Source: Bacteroides thetaiotaomicron VPI-5482 (GTDB lineage: Bacteria; Bacteroidota; Bacteroidia; Bacteroidales; Bacteroidaceae). Taken from it: 64,000 nt of DNA. Each line of letters starts with the position of its first letter. The stretch's first letter is position 1. Shown one piece after another: positions 34,909-44,488 of this stretch. The stretch spans positions 1,736,001 through 1,800,000 of the forward strand of contig NC_004663.1 of the NCBI RefSeq assembly GCF_000011065.1, given 5' to 3'. Position numbers and translations under genes: made by a program. Under the pieces are notes generated by a model. It searched no databases, was not told the origin of the DNA, and worked only from the letters and a program-made list of their open reading frames with translations.

Positions 34909-37900
34909 TTAGAAAGATAGATTGATACCTCCGGAAATAGTTCGCATAGCCGGATAACGGTAATAAGTGATACCCGTGATTCCCTGTTCAGGGTCAAGTC
35001 CCTGATTCCGGTGAATAGTGAACAGGTTATCGCCCTGCACAAACACCTGAACACTGCTCAATGCCAGTTTGCTGATCCACTGTTTCGGCAGATCGTAAGA
35101 TAGCGTCAGGTTTTTCAGTCTCATATATGAATTGTTCTGCAAGAAACGGGTGGAAGCTGAGTTCCAGTTATTGGAAGTAGTGCTCAAAGCAGGCACGTCT
35201 GTATAACGGTTTTCCGGTGTCCATCTCTTCAATATCTCCGTAGACCAGTCACGGCCTTCCAAACTTCCGTTGTGCAGAATCATAGTAATATCACGGTTGT
35301 AGATATATCCGCCGATGCTATAAGCAAAGATGGCGGACAGATCGAACCCTTTCCATGAAAGCGATGTATTGAAACCACCATAAACTTTCGGGAGGGAAGA
35401 TTTATTGACGTAATAATAATTTGCCGAAGCATAGTCGCTTGTTGTGACACGTTTTCCGGTCAAATTATCATTGGCATCTTTCTCATCCATATACCACAGC
35501 GGATTACCGTTGTCAGGGTCTACTCCCGCCCATTCTTTCATATAGAAGTCATAGACTGACCGTCCTACCTGCAATTTATTTACGCCACTTTGCGGCATAT
35601 CCTTCAGCGGAAGTTCCGTCACCTTATTCTTATAATGCGTCAGGTTCATTCCGAGTTTCCATACCCATCCATTCTGATTGATAATGGTTCCGTTCAGCAC
35701 CATCTCAATACCTGTATTCTTCAATGCGCCTACATTCTCATCAATAGAGCCATATCCTAAGGAAGGAGCGATCGGACGGGAATAAAGTAAGTCTTTGGAA
35801 CGACGCGTAAAGAAGTCGAACGAACCGGAAAAACGGTTGTTAAACAGTGAGAAATCAACGCCGACGTTAAAGTTCAGGTTCGTCTCCCATTTCAGGTTCG
35901 GAGTAGCCATACGGTCGGAAACCAAGGCATTCTCTCCGAGATTGGAAACGATGGTATAAAGTCCCTTGCTTGCATAATAAGTACCCAGATTATCATTTCC
36001 CTGTGCACCGTAGCTCATCTTTAATGTCAGAGCAGAAAGCCAGTTGGCAGTGGAAGCCATAAAACTTTCACGGTCGATACGCCATGAAGTTCCCAAAGAC
36101 CAGAAGTTCCCCCAGCGAGTCTCCGGTGCAAAACGGGAAGAACCGTCACGACGAAAGGAAGCGGAGAAAAAGTATTTATTCTGATAGTCATAAAGCGCCT
36201 GGGTGAGATATCCCACCAAAGCATAATCGATACGATAACCGGAACCGCCTGTCAACTGTGAGCCGACTACCAGTTCGGGCATATCGGGCTGTGCCATCTT
36301 CGTACGTGAAGCAGTCAGTTCATCATAACGGTACGAATAGGCTTCCATTCCGGCAAGCACATTAAAGTGATGATCACCGATGGTTTTATCATACGACGCG
36401 ATGTTGTTCCATGTCCATGAAAAAGTACGTGAGTTCAAGCGGCTGGAACCACCTCCGTTTTCCAGAGCCGGACCGATTTTCGGATTCGTATAATCCAGCG
36501 TATTATAGTTGATCAGGTCGAAGTTGAAACTTGTCTTGAATTTCAGCCCTTCGATGATCGTAGCTTCGAGATAAGTACGACCGGAAAATTCATCTTTCAT
36601 CCGTTCCGATTTATCCAAAGGCAAGGTAGCCGGCAAGTTCCAGTTAGCCATAGAACCGGAAGGACGGTATGAACCGAAATCGTAGATACGATCCCCATTG
36701 TCATCCAGCTTGTAGCTGCCGTCCGTATTCATTTCACAAATAGGATAAAATCCGGGCATAGTACGTCCTGCCGTAATCACGTTGCTTGTTTTGGAATCCG
36801 AAGAAACCGGATAATTCTGCATGGAATGGGCAAAACTCAGGTTGATGCTTCCTTTCAGCCAGGAAGTCATTTCACTGGTCACGTTCGAACGAAGGTTGAA
36901 ACGTTGGTAGCCGGATTCGAGTGCAATACCTTTATCGTTCAGGTAGCCGGCAGAAAAGAAGTATTGATTAGCCTTTCCACCACCGGAAACACTCAGATTC
37001 AGTTCGGTACGAAGCGCTTGCTGCTCCATCGCGTCACTCCAGTCGGAGTTCCATAACGGACGAGCACCTGCTGCCAGCTTTCCGTCTGTCCCCACAGGTT
37101 GCGGATATTGTGTGCCGTAAGGATTCGGACCGCCTCCCATCAATTTTGTAACCAAGTCTTTAGAAGCCTGCGTAGCTGCGGTGGCAGGGGTATAATCAGA
37201 GCTCTTGGCATACTGGTTGCGAAGCGCTTCCCAGTAAAGTTCGAAATACTGATTGGTATTGACACGGTCATAATCGCGTACCGCACGACTGGAACCACCC
37301 AGTGTAGCTTTCACCTTGACAGTAGCTTTCGAGTCCTGCTGTCCTTGTTTCGTAGTAATGATAATCACACCGTTTGCACCACGCGAACCGTACAGAGCAG
37401 CAGATGCAGCATCTTTCAGTACAGTCATGGAAGCGATGTCATCAGGATTGATCGAGTTGACGCTGCCATCAAAAGGTACGCCATCAACCACATACAACGG
37501 GGCACTGGAGGCATTGATCGAACCGATACCACGAATACGGATTTCGGCATCCGTACCGGGCTGACCGCTGGAAGCACTGGCTTGCACACCGGATACCGTA
37601 CCTTCAAGTACACGAGATACGCTGGAAGTCTGTAACTTCTCGATCTCTCCCGCCTTCATAGTCGAGGCAGCTCCGGTAAAACTATATTTCTTGGCAGTAG
37701 CATAAGCTACAACCATCACTTCTTCCAGTTCTTTGCTCTCCGATTCCATTGTGACATTGATCACATTCCGGTTGTTCACCGCTTGTTCCACTGTCCGCAA
37801 TCCTACAAAGCGGAACACGATAGTCCCATTGGCAGGGGCTTCAATTGAATAGTTTCCATCGATATCGGTAATGGTGCCGGAAGAGGCCCCTTTCACTTGT

Positions 37901-38037
37901 ACGGAAACACCGGGTAAAGGCTCTCCTTCAGAAGTCACAGTACCCGTTACGCGTTTCTCTTGTTGTGCTTCTGCATACACTACATTGCCGGCAGAAAGCA
38001 ATAGAAACGCCACTAATAAACGTAAATAGATTCTCAT
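34909..38037 (-). CDS. SusC/RagA family TonB-linked outer-membrane transporter
   Basis: 1042 residues. Signal peptide; carboxypeptidase-regulatory-like domain (about 28-110: VTGTVTSEGEPLPGVSVQVKG); TonB-box-like EEVMVVAYATAKK; plug with SVSRVLEGTVSGVQASASSGQPG and IRGIGSINASSAPLYVVDGVPFDG; and a large beta-barrel ending TISGGINLSF. It imports oligosaccharides or other ligands with its SusD partner. No hydrolase, sulfatase, anti-sigma factor or hybrid two-component regulator is nearby, so the ligand cannot be guessed. Its leader has TACCTTTC, close to a -7 element, near 38140. Confidence 0.95.
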   Translation of the reverse strand: MRIYLRLLVAFLLLSAGNVVYAEAQQEKRVTGTVTSEGEPLPGVSVQVKGASSGTITDIDGNYSIEAPANGTIVFRFVGLRTVEQAVNNRNVINVTMESESKELEEVMVVAYATAKKYSFTGAASTMKAGEIEKLQTSSVSRVLEGTVSGVQASASSGQPGTDAEIRIRGIGSINASSAPLYVVDGVPFDGSVNSINPDDIASMTVLKDAASAALYGSRGANGVIIITTKQGQQDSKATVKVKATLGGSSRAVRDYDRVNTNQYFELYWEALRNQYAKSSDYTPATAATQASKDLVTKLMGGGPNPYGTQYPQPVGTDGKLAAGARPLWNSDWSDAMEQQALRTELNLSVSGGGKANQYFFSAGYLNDKGIALESGYQRFNLRSNVTSEMTSWLKGSINLSFAHSMQNYPVSSDSKTSNVITAGRTMPGFYPICEMNTDGSYKLDDNGDRIYDFGSYRPSGSMANWNLPATLPLDKSERMKDEFSGRTYLEATIIEGLKFKTSFNFDLINYNTLDYTNPKIGPALENGGGSSRLNSRTFSWTWNNIASYDKTIGDHHFNVLAGMEAYSYRYDELTASRTKMAQPDMPELVVGSQLTGGSGYRIDYALVGYLTQALYDYQNKYFFSASFRRDGSSRFAPETRWGNFWSLGTSWRIDRESFMASTANWLSALTLKMSYGAQGNDNLGTYYASKGLYTIVSNLGENALVSDRMATPNLKWETNLNFNVGVDFSLFNNRFSGSFDFFTRRSKDLLYSRPIAPSLGYGSIDENVGALKNTGIEMVLNGTIINQNGWVWKLGMNLTHYKNKVTELPLKDMPQSGVNKLQVGRSVYDFYMKEWAGVDPDNGNPLWYMDEKDANDNLTGKRVTTSDYASANYYYVNKSSLPKVYGGFNTSLSWKGFDLSAIFAYSIGGYIYNRDITMILHNGSLEGRDWSTEILKRWTPENRYTDVPALSTTSNNWNSASTRFLQNNSYMRLKNLTLSYDLPKQWISKLALSSVQVFVQGDNLFTIHRNQGLDPEQGITGITYYRYPAMRTISGGINLSF

Positions 38038-38201
38038 AATTTTGTGGCTTAGGATTTATTTGCTTGTTCTAACTAACAGAATACATATCTCATTTGTTTA
38101 GGAAACGAAACATTTTTTTAGACGATTATTAGTATAAATCAACGAAAGGTAGTACATTCGTGAAACGAACAGCATCAATCATAACAACGAAAAATCACAG
38201 G

Positions 38202-39314
38202 ATGAAGCAAATTGTTCTATCTCTTTTTCTGTTTCTGTCACTCTCCTTACAGGCCCAGGCTGAAAGGAGAGATACCCTTATGAGCGATAGTCTGCAAACT
38301 GATTCTGTGATACCGGCCAAACCAAGCGCTTTTAAGAGAGCGATCAGGAAGTTCATGAATTTCAGTGACTTCGACACCCTTTACATCAGTCCCAACCGGT
38401 ATAATTACGCATTGATGACTACCCATTTCAGCAACTTTGAATATTATTCCGTTACCAGCAATCTGCCCCAACCGCAGAAGCTGAGTTTCTCTCCCAATCC
38501 GCATAACAAGATAGGATTGTACTTCGGCTGGCGATGGATCTTCCTGGGATGGTCTGTAGACGTGGACGACATTTACCGGAAGACCAACCGAAGGAACAAG
38601 GGAACAGAGTTCGATTTAAGTCTATACAGTTCCAAGCTGGGAGTGGACATCTTCTACCGTCGCACAGGTAACAACTATAAGATTCATAAGATCAACGGTT
38701 TCCCGGAAGATGTCCCCGCCAATTACTCCGAAAAGTTCAATGGAATAAAAGTAGATATCAAGGGATTGAACCTATACTATATCTTCAACAACCGCAAATT
38801 CTCCTACCCTGCCGCTTTCAGCCAGTCAACCAATCAGCGCAGGAATGCAGGTTCGTTTATCGCAGGCTTTTCCATTTCAAAACATAATCTTGAGTTCGAC
38901 TATGCAGAACTTCCGGCTTTCATACTGGAAGCGATGAATCCTGCCATGAAAGTCAACAATATAAAATACACCAATGCCAATATCAGTTTCGGTTATGCCT
39001 ATAACTGGGTATTTGCCCGCAACTGTCTGGCATGCCTGTCTCTCACTCCCGCCATAGCCTACAAAGCCTCCGATGTAGATGCAGAAACCCACGAAGGGAA
39101 GACATGGTACGGCAATTTTAACCTGGATTTTTTGATCCGTGCGGGAGTTGTCTATAATAACGGAAAATATTTCGTCGGCACTTCATTTGTCGGAAAGAAC
39201 TACAATTACCACCGGAATAATTTTTCACTGGACAACGGGTTCGGAACGCTTCAGATATACGTCGGATTCAATTTCAATTTACGCAAGGAGTATAGAAGAA
39301 AAAATACAAGATAA
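38202..39314 (+). CDS. DUF4421 family outer-membrane-like protein
   Basis: 370 residues from ATG 38202: signal peptide (QIVLSLFLFLSLSLQAQA), then FDTLYISPNRYNYALMTTHFSNFEYY and many alternating aromatic strands (GLYFGWRWIFLGWSVD, LGVDIFYRRTGNNYKI), ending in YVGFNFNLRKEYRR. The pattern matches DUF4421, a Bacteroidetes beta-barrel-like family of unknown function. It starts divergently from susC; TACATTCG at 38152-38159 is a near-match -7 element. The GTG at 38160 gives a longer reading without a proper signal peptide start. Confidence 0.8.
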   Translation: MKQIVLSLFLFLSLSLQAQAERRDTLMSDSLQTDSVIPAKPSAFKRAIRKFMNFSDFDTLYISPNRYNYALMTTHFSNFEYYSVTSNLPQPQKLSFSPNPHNKIGLYFGWRWIFLGWSVDVDDIYRKTNRRNKGTEFDLSLYSSKLGVDIFYRRTGNNYKIHKINGFPEDVPANYSEKFNGIKVDIKGLNLYYIFNNRKFSYPAAFSQSTNQRRNAGSFIAGFSISKHNLEFDYAELPAFILEAMNPAMKVNNIKYTNANISFGYAYNWVFARNCLACLSLTPAIAYKASDVDAETHEGKTWYGNFNLDFLIRAGVVYNNGKYFVGTSFVGKNYNYHRNNFSLDNGFGTLQIYVGFNFNLRKEYRRKNTR

Positions 39315-39346
39315 AGGATGTGTATAAACGATACAAGGTAAGGGTG

Positions 39347-39403
39347 TATATTTGCAGTATATTATTGTATCGCTTGCTTATCCAAAGAATCTTTGTACAT
39401 TTG
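39347..39403 (+). promoter_or_regulatory. Tandem promoters of the biotin operon
   Basis: Two perfect -7 elements lie 49 bp apart: TATATTTG at 39347-39354 and TACATTTG at 39396-39403. The second has CTTG at 39373-39376 as a -33 match with 19-bp spacing. An 8-bp inverted repeat, CGATACAA (39329-39336) and TTGTATCG (39365-39372), brackets the first and is a candidate regulator site. It does not match the classical BirA box. Confidence 0.6.
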
Positions 39404-39435
39404 CCCCGTTCTTAACTTCAAAAAACAAGAACCTG

Positions 39436-39624
39436 ATGAAGAAACAACGCCACATACAGACCACACGTTCCCTTCTTTCCCGCTTCCGCTACTGGGGCAG
39501 GAAGAACTATGCCGCATTTGCGAGTATGGGACGTGAATTTCAGATCGGTCATCTGCATACCAATGTGGTAGATGTGGCTCTTCGCAAGCAGAATGCAAAA
39601 GTTACTATCCCTTATCATACATTT
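39436..39624 (+). other. Leader-like reading frame in frame with BioB (possible N-terminal extension)
   Basis: An open frame of 63 codons from ATG 39436 runs into the BioB start with no stop. Its basic and aromatic stretch SRFRYWGRKNYAAFASMGRE, followed by FQIGHLHTNVVDVALRKQN, is not part of any BioB fold. Similar R-W-x-RKxYAAFxSLxR sequences occur, as I recall, as small leader-like peptides before Bacteroidetes transport genes. It begins 33 bp after the -7 element, the best-placed start for this transcript. It may be a regulatory leader, or it may be translated as part of BioB. Confidence 0.5.
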
Positions 39625-41850
39625 ATGACACTTCAAGAAATCAAAGACCAAGTACTGGCAGGCTTCGACATATCGTCCGCCCAAGCCACTTGGCTGGCCA
39701 ACATGGCCGACAGCGAGGCGCTTTATGCCGCCGCGCATGAGATTACCATCACCTGTGCTTCGCACGAGTTCGATATGTGTTCCATCATCAACGCCAAGTC
39801 CGGCCGGTGTCCGGAGAACTGCAAATGGTGCGCACAATCCTCTCACTACAAGACTCAAGCCGAGATTTACGATCTCCTGCCCGCTGAAGAATGTCTCCGA
39901 CAGGCAAAATACAACGAAAGTCAAGACGTCAACCGTTTCTCCCTTGTCACCAGCGGACGAAAACCTTCTCCCAAACAGATCAGTCAACTTTGCGATGCGG
40001 CCCGCCTTATGCGGAAACATTCGTCCATCCAACTTTGTGCATCCCTTGGATTACTCAACGAAGAAGAACTCCGCGCCTTGCACACAGCCGGAATCACCCG
40101 CTATCACTGCAACCTCGAAACAGCTCCTTCCTATTTCCCCACACTCTGCTCCACACATACACAAGAGCAGAAGCTGGCCACTCTCGACGCCGCCCGCCGG
40201 GTAGGGATGGATATCTGCTGCGGTGGCATCATCGGCATGGGAGAAACAATGGAACAACGTATTGAATTTGCTTTCACTTTGGCGGAATTGAATGTACAGT
40301 CCATCCCCATCAACCTGCTAAGTCCGATCCCCGGAACTCCACTGGAAAATGAAAAGGCATTGAGCGAAGAAGAAATCCTGCGAACCATCGCCCTGTTCCG
40401 CTTCATCAATCCTACCGCTTTCCTGCGTTTCGCAGGAGGACGTTCGCAGCTCACTCCCGAAGCCATGCGCAAAGCCTTGTTTGTCGGCATCAATTCCGCC
40501 ATCGTGGGTGATTTGCTGACCACACTCGGTTCCAAGGTTTCCGACGACAAGAAGATGATTCTGGAAGAAGGTTACCACTTCGCCGACTCCCAGTTTGACC
40601 GCGAGCATTTGTGGCATCCTTATACTTCTACTACCGATCCATTGCCTGTCTACAAAGTAAAGCGGGCGGACGGAGCAACGATCACACTCGAAGACGGGCG
40701 GACACTCATCGAGGGAATGTCGTCCTGGTGGTGTGCTGTGCACGGATACAATCATCCAGTATTGAATCAGGCGGCAAAAGACCAGTTAGACAAGATGTCC
40801 CATGTCATGTTCGGAGGACTGACTCATGATCCGGCCATCGAGTTAGGCAAACTGCTGTTGCCCTTGGTTCCCCCATCCATGCAAAAGATATTTTATGCGG
40901 ATTCCGGTTCGGTGGCGGTAGAAGTTGCCTTGAAGATGGCCGTGCAATATTGGTATGCAGCCGGAAAGCCCGACAAAAACAATTTCGTAACCATCCGTTC
41001 CGGTTATCACGGTGACACTTGGAATGCCATGTCCGTATGCGATCCCGTTACCGGGATGCACAGTCTTTTCGGTTCATCGCTTCCTGTCCGATATTTCGTT
41101 CCGGCCCCCTCTTCGCGATTTGACGGAGAATGGAATCCGGACGAGATCATCCCCCTGCGGGAAACGATAGAGAAACACTCCAAAGAACTGGCGGCGCTCA
41201 TCCTCGAACCCATTGTTCAGGGAGCAGGCGGTATGTGGTTTTATCACCCGCAGTATCTGCGTGAAGCGGAAAAACTCTGCAAAGAACACGATATCCTCCT
41301 GATCTTCGACGAAATAGCCACAGGATTCGGACGCACCGGCAAACTCTTTGCCTGGGAACATGCCGGAGTGGAACCGGACATCATGTGCATCGGAAAGGCA
41401 CTGACCGGAGGATACATGACACTGTCTGCAGTATTGGCAAGCAATCAGATAGCAGATACTATCTCCAATCATGCCCCAAAGGCTTTTATGCACGGTCCTA
41501 CCTTTATGGGGAATCCGCTCGCGTGTGCGGTGGCGTGTGCTTCTGTCCGGTTGCTGCTCGACTCCGGCTGGGCAGAGAATGTGAAACGAATCGAAGCTCA
41601 GTTAAAAGAAGAACTGGCTCCCGCCCGCAAGTTTCCGCAAGTAGCGGATGTACGGATATTAGGAGCCATAGGAGTCATCCAGACAGAACGTTCGGTGAGC
41701 ATGGCATATATGCAACGCCGCTTCGTAGAAGAAGGTATCTGGGTACGTCCGTTCGGAAAACTGGTCTACCTGATGCCCCCGTTCATCATCTCTCCGGAGC
41801 AATTAAGTAAACTGACTTCCGGAGTACTTAAAATAGTCAGAGAGATGTAA
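39625..41850 (+). CDS. bioAB: Bifunctional biotin synthase / adenosylmethionine-8-amino-7-oxononanoate aminotransferase (BioB-BioA fusion)
   Basis: 741 residues from MTLQEIKDQ. Residues 1-315 are BioB: radical-SAM CX3CX2C at Cys62, Cys66 and Cys69 (GRCPENCKWC), further cysteines 134-190 for the auxiliary cluster, and PINLLSPIPGTPLE. From about 322 (REHLWHPYTSTTDPL) the chain is BioA, with SGSVAVEVALKMA, the DEIATGFGRTGK metal/PLP segment and the PLP lysine Lys591 in CIGKALTGGYM. The two enzymes catalyse the last (sulfur insertion) and an earlier (DAPA formation) step of biotin synthesis. If the upstream in-frame ATG at 39436 is used, the protein is 804 residues. First gene of the biotin operon. 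Confidence 0.93.
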   Translation: MTLQEIKDQVLAGFDISSAQATWLANMADSEALYAAAHEITITCASHEFDMCSIINAKSGRCPENCKWCAQSSHYKTQAEIYDLLPAEECLRQAKYNESQDVNRFSLVTSGRKPSPKQISQLCDAARLMRKHSSIQLCASLGLLNEEELRALHTAGITRYHCNLETAPSYFPTLCSTHTQEQKLATLDAARRVGMDICCGGIIGMGETMEQRIEFAFTLAELNVQSIPINLLSPIPGTPLENEKALSEEEILRTIALFRFINPTAFLRFAGGRSQLTPEAMRKALFVGINSAIVGDLLTTLGSKVSDDKKMILEEGYHFADSQFDREHLWHPYTSTTDPLPVYKVKRADGATITLEDGRTLIEGMSSWWCAVHGYNHPVLNQAAKDQLDKMSHVMFGGLTHDPAIELGKLLLPLVPPSMQKIFYADSGSVAVEVALKMAVQYWYAAGKPDKNNFVTIRSGYHGDTWNAMSVCDPVTGMHSLFGSSLPVRYFVPAPSSRFDGEWNPDEIIPLRETIEKHSKELAALILEPIVQGAGGMWFYHPQYLREAEKLCKEHDILLIFDEIATGFGRTGKLFAWEHAGVEPDIMCIGKALTGGYMTLSAVLASNQIADTISNHAPKAFMHGPTFMGNPLACAVACASVRLLLDSGWAENVKRIEAQLKEELAPARKFPQVADVRILGAIGVIQTERSVSMAYMQRRFVEEGIWVRPFGKLVYLMPPFIISPEQLSKLTSGVLKIVREM

Positions 41851-41881
41851 CTTAACTATCTTCTCAAAAAATGAATAGATT

Positions 41882-43036
41882 ATGATTTTAGACTCTATCA
41901 ATCAAGAACTTCTGACTTTAAAAGAGAAGAAGAATTACCGTTCTCTCCCACAGTTGATTCATAATGGAAGAGACGTGACAGTAGACGGACGACGGATGCT
42001 GAACTTATCATCCAATGATTATCTGGGGTTAGCCAATGAGGTGTCTTTAAGAGAAGCGTTCTTAAAGACCATCACTCCGGAAACCTTTCTGCCCACTTCC
42101 TCTTCCTCCCGCCTGCTGACAGGCAACTTCACTGCCTATCAGGAACTGGAACAGCAACTGGCCACTATGTTCGGAGCAGAAAGCGCCCTTCTGTTCAATA
42201 GCGGATACCACGCCAACACAGGGATACTTCCTGCCGTCAGTGATGCCCGTACATTGATCCTTGCGGACAAACTCGTACATGCCAGCCTGATAGACGGAAT
42301 CAGATTATCATCTGCCAAATGTATCCGGTACCGGCACAATGACTTAGCCCAGCTCCGGCGTCTTCTTGAAGAAAACCACGGTATGTATGAGAAGATAATC
42401 ATCGTTACCGAGAGTATCTTCAGCATGGACGGAGACGAAGCCGACCTGCAAGCGCTGGTACGATTGAAACACGATTACGCTAACCTTCTTCTCTATGTAG
42501 ACGAAGCCCACGCTTTCGGAGCACGGGGCGAGAAAGGCTTAGGATGTGCCGAAGAACAAAACTGCATCAACGACATCGACTTTCTGGTAGGAACTTTCGG
42601 GAAGGCGGCAGCATCCGCTGGCGCATATATCATCTGCCGACAGACCATCCGGGAATATCTGATCAATAAGATGCGTACCTTTATCTTCACAACGGCCCTT
42701 CCTCCTGTCAATATCCAGTGGACCGCATGGGTACTGAAACACTTCGCTGATTTCCGGAGCAAAAGGGAGCATCTGCTGCAAATCAGCAGGAAACTGAAAG
42801 AAGCACTGACCGAGAAAGGATATAACTGTCCTTCCGTCAGCCACATCGTGCCGATGGTGGTCGGAGCAAGCGAAGATACCATCAGGAAGGCAGAAGAATT
42901 GCAACGCAAGGGATTCTATGCCCTGCCGGTACGCCCGCCTACAGTACCCGAAGGGACTTCCCGTATCCGCTTCTCATTGACAGCGGACATCACAGAAAAA
43001 GAAATCGATACACTTATAGAAATCATTAACGGATGA
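41882..43036 (+). CDS. bioF: 8-amino-7-oxononanoate synthase
   Basis: 384 residues, alpha-oxoamine synthase family. Landmarks are NLSSNDYLGLA, FNSGYHANTGILPA, VTESIFSMDGDEADL, VDEAHAFGARG and the PLP lysine in GTFGKAAASAGAY. It condenses pimeloyl-ACP/CoA with L-alanine to give KAPA. It lies 31 bp after bioAB and overlaps bioG by 4 bp (ATGA). Confidence 0.95.
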   Translation: MILDSINQELLTLKEKKNYRSLPQLIHNGRDVTVDGRRMLNLSSNDYLGLANEVSLREAFLKTITPETFLPTSSSSRLLTGNFTAYQELEQQLATMFGAESALLFNSGYHANTGILPAVSDARTLILADKLVHASLIDGIRLSSAKCIRYRHNDLAQLRRLLEENHGMYEKIIIVTESIFSMDGDEADLQALVRLKHDYANLLLYVDEAHAFGARGEKGLGCAEEQNCINDIDFLVGTFGKAAASAGAYIICRQTIREYLINKMRTFIFTTALPPVNIQWTAWVLKHFADFRSKREHLLQISRKLKEALTEKGYNCPSVSHIVPMVVGASEDTIRKAEELQRKGFYALPVRPPTVPEGTSRIRFSLTADITEKEIDTLIEIING

Positions 43037-43692
43037 AGCAGACTTTTATTATCAGGAACAATGGAAAGCACCTTCTACTATTCTTCGCAGGATGGGGAAT
43101 GGACGAAACGCCTTTCCGACATATCCATCCGGCGGAATGTGACTGGATGATTTGTTACGATTATCGTTCGCTGGAATTCGATACGACTTTAATACAGGCA
43201 TATTCCAAGATTTCGCTGATCGCATGGTCAATGGGAGTCTGGGCGGCTTCGCAGGTAATGAAGCAATATCCCTCCCTGCCTGTTTCCCAAAGTACCGCCA
43301 TCAACGGAACACTTTATCCGATACACGAAACGAAAGGAATTACGCCATCCGTTTTTGAAGGCACCCTGCAAGGACTGAACGCACAAACCCTACTGAAATT
43401 TCAGCGAAGAATGTGTGGTTCTGCTGCTGATTACAAGGCTTTTCAGACAATAGCTCCCAAACGTCCGGTTGAAGAACTGAAAGAAGAGCTTGCCGCCATC
43501 CGGCAGCAATACTTGTCATCCCTCCCTTCGGAGTTTGTCTGGCAAACAGCCATCATCGGAGATAACGATCGGATTTTCCTTCCGGACCATCAAGAGCAGG
43601 CATGGAGAAACAAGGCAGTCTCCCTCCTGCACGTCGAAGCTGCCCATTATCAGCAGGAGCTTTTTAATGAGGTAATCATGAACATTAAATAA
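43033..43692 (+). CDS. bioG: Pimeloyl-ACP methyl ester esterase, BioG type
   Basis: 219 residues, a small alpha/beta hydrolase (DUF452/BioG). The oxyanion region is FFAGWGMDE and the nucleophile is Ser66 in AWSMGVWA. The aspartate and histidine come late (IGDNDRIF, EAAHYQQELF). It removes the methyl group that BioC adds, releasing pimeloyl-ACP for BioF, as BioH does in E. coli. Placement between bioF and bioC supports this. Confidence 0.92.
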   Translation: MKQTFIIRNNGKHLLLFFAGWGMDETPFRHIHPAECDWMICYDYRSLEFDTTLIQAYSKISLIAWSMGVWAASQVMKQYPSLPVSQSTAINGTLYPIHETKGITPSVFEGTLQGLNAQTLLKFQRRMCGSAADYKAFQTIAPKRPVEELKEELAAIRQQYLSSLPSEFVWQTAIIGDNDRIFLPDHQEQAWRNKAVSLLHVEAAHYQQELFNEVIMNIK

Positions 43693-43702
43693 TCATTGAT
43701 CA

Positions 43703-44488
43703 ATGAATAAGACAATTATTGCAGAACGTTTCTCAAAAGCCATCTCCACCTATCCCCGTGAAGCAAATGTACAACGGCAGATAGCAAATAAAATGATCCG
43801 CCTGCTCCAGAAACATATTCCCTCTCCCTGTCCGAAAGTGATTGAGTTCGGATGCGGAACGGGCATTTACTCCCGAATGTTGCTCCGCACCCTTCGTCCG
43901 GAAGAGTTGCTTCTGAATGACTTATGTCCGGAGATGAGGTATTGCTGCGAAGATTTATTAAGAGAGAAACAAGTCTCTTTTCTTTCCGGAGATGCGGAGA
44001 CGATTTCTTTTCCGGATAAAAGTACGTTGATTACTTCCTGTTCCGCTTTGCAATGGTTCGACTCGCCGGAGGAGTTCTTCAAAAGGTGTAATACATTGCT
44101 TCACAGTCAGGGATACTTTGCTTTCAGTACTTTTGGGAAAAAGAATATGAAAGAGATACGTGAGCTTACCGGAAAGGGACTACCCTATCGTTCAAGGGAA
44201 GAGCTTGAAGCAGCCCTGTCTCTTCACTTTGATATACTGTACTCAGAAGAAGAGCTGATCCCCCTTTCTTTCGAAGATCCGATGAAAGTGCTGTATCATC
44301 TGAAGCAGACGGGGGTGAATGGTTTGTCAGCGCAATCATCCCTCTATCCGAAGCATGAGAAACAGACTTGGACCCGTCGTGATTTGCAGCATTTTTGCGA
44401 ACGTTACACACAAGAATTTACACAGGGCACTTCAGTGTCCCTGACATATCACCCTATTTATATCATAGCAAAAAAGAAAAAAGTATGA
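43703..44488 (+). CDS. bioC: Malonyl-ACP O-methyltransferase
   Basis: 261 residues, SAM-dependent class I methyltransferase: motif I VIEFGCGTGIYS (about 47-58), LNDLCPEM, GDAETISFP and SCSALQWFDSPEEFF, the last being typical of BioC. It methylates malonyl-ACP so that fatty-acid enzymes can build the pimeloyl chain. It lies 10 bp after bioG and overlaps bioD as ATGA. Confidence 0.94.
   Translation: MNKTIIAERFSKAISTYPREANVQRQIANKMIRLLQKHIPSPCPKVIEFGCGTGIYSRMLLRTLRPEELLLNDLCPEMRYCCEDLLREKQVSFLSGDAETISFPDKSTLITSCSALQWFDSPEEFFKRCNTLLHSQGYFAFSTFGKKNMKEIRELTGKGLPYRSREELEAALSLHFDILYSEEELIPLSFEDPMKVLYHLKQTGVNGLSAQSSLYPKHEKQTWTRRDLQHFCERYTQEFTQGTSVSLTYHPIYIIAKKKKV

Noticed and set aside
34896..35054. 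53-residue N-terminal extension of SusD
   Set aside because: It overlaps susC in another frame and would bury the lipoprotein signal peptide.
39329..39372. Classical BirA operator before bioAB
   Set aside because: Half-site order and spacing (28 bp) differ from the TTGTAAACC-N14/15-GGTTTACAA pattern.
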